Assembly (NCBI RefSeq): GCF_030209755.1
Contig: NZ_JARVRH010000023.1
Location: 1-64,000, forward strand
Direction: 5' to 3'
DNA from: Arthrobacter sp. efr-133-TYG-118
GTDB taxonomy: Bacteria; Actinomycetota; Actinomycetes; Actinomycetales; Micrococcaceae
Length of the DNA stretch: 64,000 nt
The number at the start of each line of letters is the position of its first letter. The first letter of the stretch is position 1. The notes beneath the pieces are model-generated. The model was not told where the DNA came from. It worked only from the letters and a program-made list of their open reading frames with translations, and searched no databases. Below are positions 61,024 through 64,000 of the stretch, one piece after another. The translations under genes were made by a program, and so were the position numbers.

Positions 61024-62661
61024 TTGTCAGAGCAGAATGATGCCGTATCGATCCCTACAGGGAACCCGTCGGCTACGGACAAACCAGGCTTCCGTCCAGC
61101 GGTCGTGGCGCCTGTTCCCCTTGAGGCCATCGCAGCGTCCCTCGGAATCGCGCTGACCCCTGACTCCGGCGATACGTCGGTGACCGGTGTCTCCCTCAAC
61201 TCGCGCACCGTCGAGCCGGGAGACTTGTACCTGGCCCTGCCCGGAGCCACACGCCATGGGGCCGACTTCGTCACCCAAGCGGTGGCAGCCGGTGCTGTGG
61301 CCGTGTTAAGCGATGAAGATGGCGCACGTCAATTGGCACTTGAGGACCTCGCTGTTCCCGTGCTGATCGTCAGCAATCCCCGTGCCGCCGTCGGGACCCT
61401 CGCTGCCCTCATTTATCGAAGCCAGCCCCTCGACGGCGTTTCGCCCACGCTTTTCGGGGTGACCGGTACGAACGGCAAAACGACCACGACGTATTTCATC
61501 AATTCCCTGCTTCGCGCCCTGGGCATGAATCCTGGCCTGATCGGGACGATTGAAATTCTTGCGGGGGGCGAGGCCATCCCGAGCCTGCTGACCACGCCGG
61601 AGTCGACGGATGTCCACGCCTTGCTCGCCCTCATGCGTGAACGTGGGCTGGAGGCGGCTTCCATGGAGGTCTCCTCCCATGCCCTGTCGTTCCACAGGGT
61701 TGACTCGGTGACGTTCGACGTTGCCGGCTTCACCAACCTGACACAGGACCACCTCGATCTCCACGGAAGCATGGACGAGTACTTCCGGACCAAGGCGGAG
61801 CTGTTCACCAGCGCGCGCGCACGGAGGGCTGTAGTGACCGTGGACGACCCGTGGGGGCGCTTGCTGGCCGACGAGTCGGGAATTCCCGTGTCCACGCTGT
61901 CGGCCACGTCGGGGAGCGACGCTGACTGGACTGTGGAGTCAGCCAAGCCACGCGGGCTTGGAACGGACTTCGAATTGCGCCACCGCGATGGAACGGCCCT
62001 GCGCGTCCATACCGGATTGCCGGGGGACTTCAACGTCGCCAACGCGGCGCTGGCCACCATTATGGTGCTCGACTCCGGCATTGAGCCGTCGGCACTTCAG
62101 GCGGCGCTCGACACGCACGATCCCTTCACCGTTTCCGTACCCGGCCGGATGCAGCTGATCTCGGATGCCCCTGCCTCCGTTGTCGATTTCGCGCACAACC
62201 CGGACGCGCTGGCGAGGGCCCTGAAGGCCGTGCGCCCGCAATCCCCGGGATCCCGCGTGATTGTCGTTTTCGGCGCCACAGGACAGCGCGACCAGGGCAA
62301 GCGGCCGACCATGGGCGCCATAGCCGCCCGGCTCGCCGACGTCGTGATTGTCAGCGACGACGATCCCCATGACGAAGACGCTGCGGCGATCCGTTCGGAA
62401 GTCATCGCCGGCGCCCGTGCCGCCCGCGAGTCAGAGGACCTCGACTGCGAGATTGTGGAAGCGTACCCGCGGGACGTCGCCATCCGCCAAGCCGTGGAAC
62501 TGGCCACTGAGAAAGACACCATCCTGATCGCCGGCCGCGGTCATGAGGTCTGGCAGGAAGTGAAGGGCGTCAACCTTGCCCTCGACGACCGGGTGGAACT
62601 GCGGGCGGCCTTGACAGCCAGGGGATTCAAAGTTTCCACGGACGAGCGGATAGAGTCCTAG
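61024..62661 (+). CDS. murE: UDP-MurNAc-tripeptide synthetase MurE, probably L-lysine-adding
   Basis: A 545-residue Mur ligase adding the third residue of the peptide stem. ATP loop GVTGTNGKTTTTY (Lys152); carbamylated-Lys region HLDLHGSMDEYFRTKAELF; C-terminal GRGHEVWQ. At the site where meso-diaminopimelate enzymes have DNPR it reads DDPH (446-449), which points to L-lysine, as in Arthrobacter walls. The TTG start at 61024 has GGAG 8 bases upstream; an earlier frame opening lacks a ribosome site. Confidence 0.95.
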   Translation: MSEQNDAVSIPTGNPSATDKPGFRPAVVAPVPLEAIAASLGIALTPDSGDTSVTGVSLNSRTVEPGDLYLALPGATRHGADFVTQAVAAGAVAVLSDEDGARQLALEDLAVPVLIVSNPRAAVGTLAALIYRSQPLDGVSPTLFGVTGTNGKTTTTYFINSLLRALGMNPGLIGTIEILAGGEAIPSLLTTPESTDVHALLALMRERGLEAASMEVSSHALSFHRVDSVTFDVAGFTNLTQDHLDLHGSMDEYFRTKAELFTSARARRAVVTVDDPWGRLLADESGIPVSTLSATSGSDADWTVESAKPRGLGTDFELRHRDGTALRVHTGLPGDFNVANAALATIMVLDSGIEPSALQAALDTHDPFTVSVPGRMQLISDAPASVVDFAHNPDALARALKAVRPQSPGSRVIVVFGATGQRDQGKRPTMGAIAARLADVVIVSDDDPHDEDAAAIRSEVIAGARAARESEDLDCEIVEAYPRDVAIRQAVELATEKDTILIAGRGHEVWQEVKGVNLALDDRVELRAALTARGFKVSTDERIES

Positions 62662-62667
62662 ACCGAG

Positions 62668-64000
62668 ATGATTGCACTTACTGCGGCGGAGATCGCCGAT
62701 ATTACCAATGGCCGATTGGCAGCGGACCCGGGCATTGTCCCGGCGTCCGTCGTTACCGACTCCCGTGAGGCGGCCGCTGGATCGTTGTACGTGGCCAAGC
62801 CAGGAGAGAACGCTGACGGGCATGCCTATGTAGGCGCCGCTTTTGAGCGCGGGGCTGTCCTGGCGCTGACCGAGCGCGACGTTTCCGACGACGACGGCCG
62901 GCCGTACCCCGCCGTCGTCGTCGATGACGCCGTGATCGCCATGGGTGCCCTGGCTGCAGAGTCCGTGCGCCGCATCCGCGCCGCACGTGCCGCCCAGGGG
63001 GAGCCCTTCACCGTTATCGGCATCACAGGCTCGGCGGGCAAGACCACTACCAAGGACTTGCTCGCGGGCATTCTTTCCCGGGCCGGCGCCACAGTGGCGC
63101 CGCAGGGTTCGTACAACGGGGAAGTCGGCGTGCCGCTCACCGTCTTCGGAGCCGATGCGGGCACCCGTTACCTCGTGATCGAAATGGGCGCCACCGGCGT
63201 CGGCCACATCAAATACCTCGCCGAGATGGTCCAACCGGACATCGGCGTCGTTCTTTGCGTCGGCACCGCCCACGCCGGCGAGTTCGGTGGCGTGGAGAAC
63301 ATAGCCAAGGCCAAGGGCGAACTCGTCGAGGCGCTGGGGCAGGACGGAACCGCCGTCATCAACCTCGACGACGCGCGGGTCGCGGCGATGGTCTCCCGCA
63401 CCCAGGCCAAAGTGCTCGGAACCTCCGCTACCGGCATCTCCGGTTCCGCAGTCGAAGCCAGGAACGCAGATATCGACGAAGACGGCCACCCGGAATTCGA
63501 ACTCGTCCTCCCCGACGGCGCGGTCCCGCATCCCGTCCACAGCAAGCTCATCGGTGCGCACCACATCACCAACCTGCTTGCCGCCGCGGCCGCGGCGTTC
63601 GCGGCCGGCCTCCCTGCGGCCGGGATCGCCGACTCGCTGAGCGAGCAGGCGCCGGCCAGCCGGTGGCGAATGGAACGCACTGAGCGCGCGGACGGCGTCA
63701 CCATCATCAACGACGCGTACAACGCGAATCCGGAATCCATGCGGGCAGCCTTGCGCACCCTCGCCGACCTCGGACAGGGACGCCGCACCTGGGCGGTCCT
63801 GGGCGCGATGCTGGAACTTGGCGAAGATTCCATCCGCGAACACACCGCGGTAGGGACGCAAGTGGTTCGCTTGAATATTTCCAGGCTCGTAGTGGTTGGC
63901 CGCGAAGCCCGGGCGCTGTACATTTCCGCGATCCAGGAAGGCTCCTGGGGCGACGAGTGCAGTTTCGCCGAAACGGCCGACGAAGCCTACGAACTGCTGC
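62668..64000 (+). CDS. murF: UDP-MurNAc-tripeptide:D-Ala-D-Ala ligase MurF (cut by right edge)
   Basis: Adds D-Ala-D-Ala to the stem peptide, finishing the soluble precursor. The first 444 residues are present: N-terminal uridine-binding domain (VTDSREAAAGSLYVAKPGE), ATP loop GITGSAGKTTTKD, GSYNGEVGVPLTV, EMGATGVGHI, and C-terminal domain INDAYNANPESM. The ATG is 6 bases after murE; no stop before the end of the window. Normal length is about 460-480, so most of the gene is here. Confidence 0.96.
   Translation, partial: MIALTAAEIADITNGRLAADPGIVPASVVTDSREAAAGSLYVAKPGENADGHAYVGAAFERGAVLALTERDVSDDDGRPYPAVVVDDAVIAMGALAAESVRRIRAARAAQGEPFTVIGITGSAGKTTTKDLLAGILSRAGATVAPQGSYNGEVGVPLTVFGADAGTRYLVIEMGATGVGHIKYLAEMVQPDIGVVLCVGTAHAGEFGGVENIAKAKGELVEALGQDGTAVINLDDARVAAMVSRTQAKVLGTSATGISGSAVEARNADIDEDGHPEFELVLPDGAVPHPVHSKLIGAHHITNLLAAAAAAFAAGLPAAGIADSLSEQAPASRWRMERTERADGVTIINDAYNANPESMRAALRTLADLGQGRRTWAVLGAMLELGEDSIREHTAVGTQVVRLNISRLVVVGREARALYISAIQEGSWGDECSFAETADEAYELL

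Overview
The window is a stretch of chromosome from a high-GC actinobacterium, most likely Arthrobacter sensu lato (Micrococcaceae). Three things suggest this. Gene order matches conserved actinobacterial blocks that are also known from Mycobacterium and Corynebacterium. Many genes start with GTG or TTG. MurE carries a DDPH motif where diaminopimelate-adding enzymes have DNPR, as expected for lysine-type peptidoglycan. Nearly everything is core genome. I see no CRISPR array, prophage, plasmid gene or intact insertion sequence.

Layout. (1) 1-10455 follows the Mycobacterium Rv1691-Rv1701 order: a repeat/TPR-like protein, HAD phosphatase, a small protein, tlyA, nadK, recN, pyrG, NUDIX, xerD, then a membrane protein. 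(2) 10513-19364 is metabolic: a MutT-like NUDIX gene, a GntR-prpD-prpB-prpC methylcitrate operon for propionate, a CitA/CitB-like two-component system and the divergent C4-dicarboxylate transporter dctA. (3) 19580-27644 is parA/pldP-scpA-scpB-rluB-tyrA-cmk-plsC-der, covering chromosome organisation, ribosome maturation and prephenate metabolism, and ends at a tRNA-Pro(GGG). (4) 27849-30298 is an accessory patch behind the tRNA, with small orphan genes, a truncated DUF2599-like gene and structured dispersed repeats. (5) 30299-33449 holds yjdM/phnA, a MarR regulator with a divergent MFS efflux pump, and an Fpg/Nei glycosylase. (6) 33613-41349 is gcvH-garA-merR-DUF151-ftsR, an orphan ParA and pyruvate carboxylase. 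(7) 41450-55762 resembles the Rv2173-Rv2187 neighbourhood: fadD, glucokinase, a small membrane protein, esterase, plsC, aroG, a PASTA kinase (pknL-like), a LysM transglycosylase, an Rv2175c-like DNA-binding protein, a prenyl synthase, a lipoprotein and dinB. (8) 55998-64000 is the start of the division and cell-wall (dcw) cluster: DUF3040, mraZ, rsmH, ftsL-like, ftsI, murE and murF, which runs off the right edge.

How the parts work together. Methylcitrate-cycle products (succinate, pyruvate) connect with the adjacent dicarboxylate uptake and sensing genes and with pyruvate carboxylase, which refills oxaloacetate. GarA/OdhI-type FHA protein and the PknL-like kinase with its probable substrate link Ser/Thr phosphorylation to 2-oxoglutarate metabolism and envelope growth. 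FtsR, MraZ and the dcw genes control division. The most informative non-coding features are the twin TGTATACA operators before the prp operon, phased MraZ boxes before mraZ, a probable mraW RNA hairpin before rsmH, several very strong bidirectional terminators (one a perfect 62-nt palindrome), a 22-bp tandem repeat before yjdM, and the repeat family behind tRNA-Pro.
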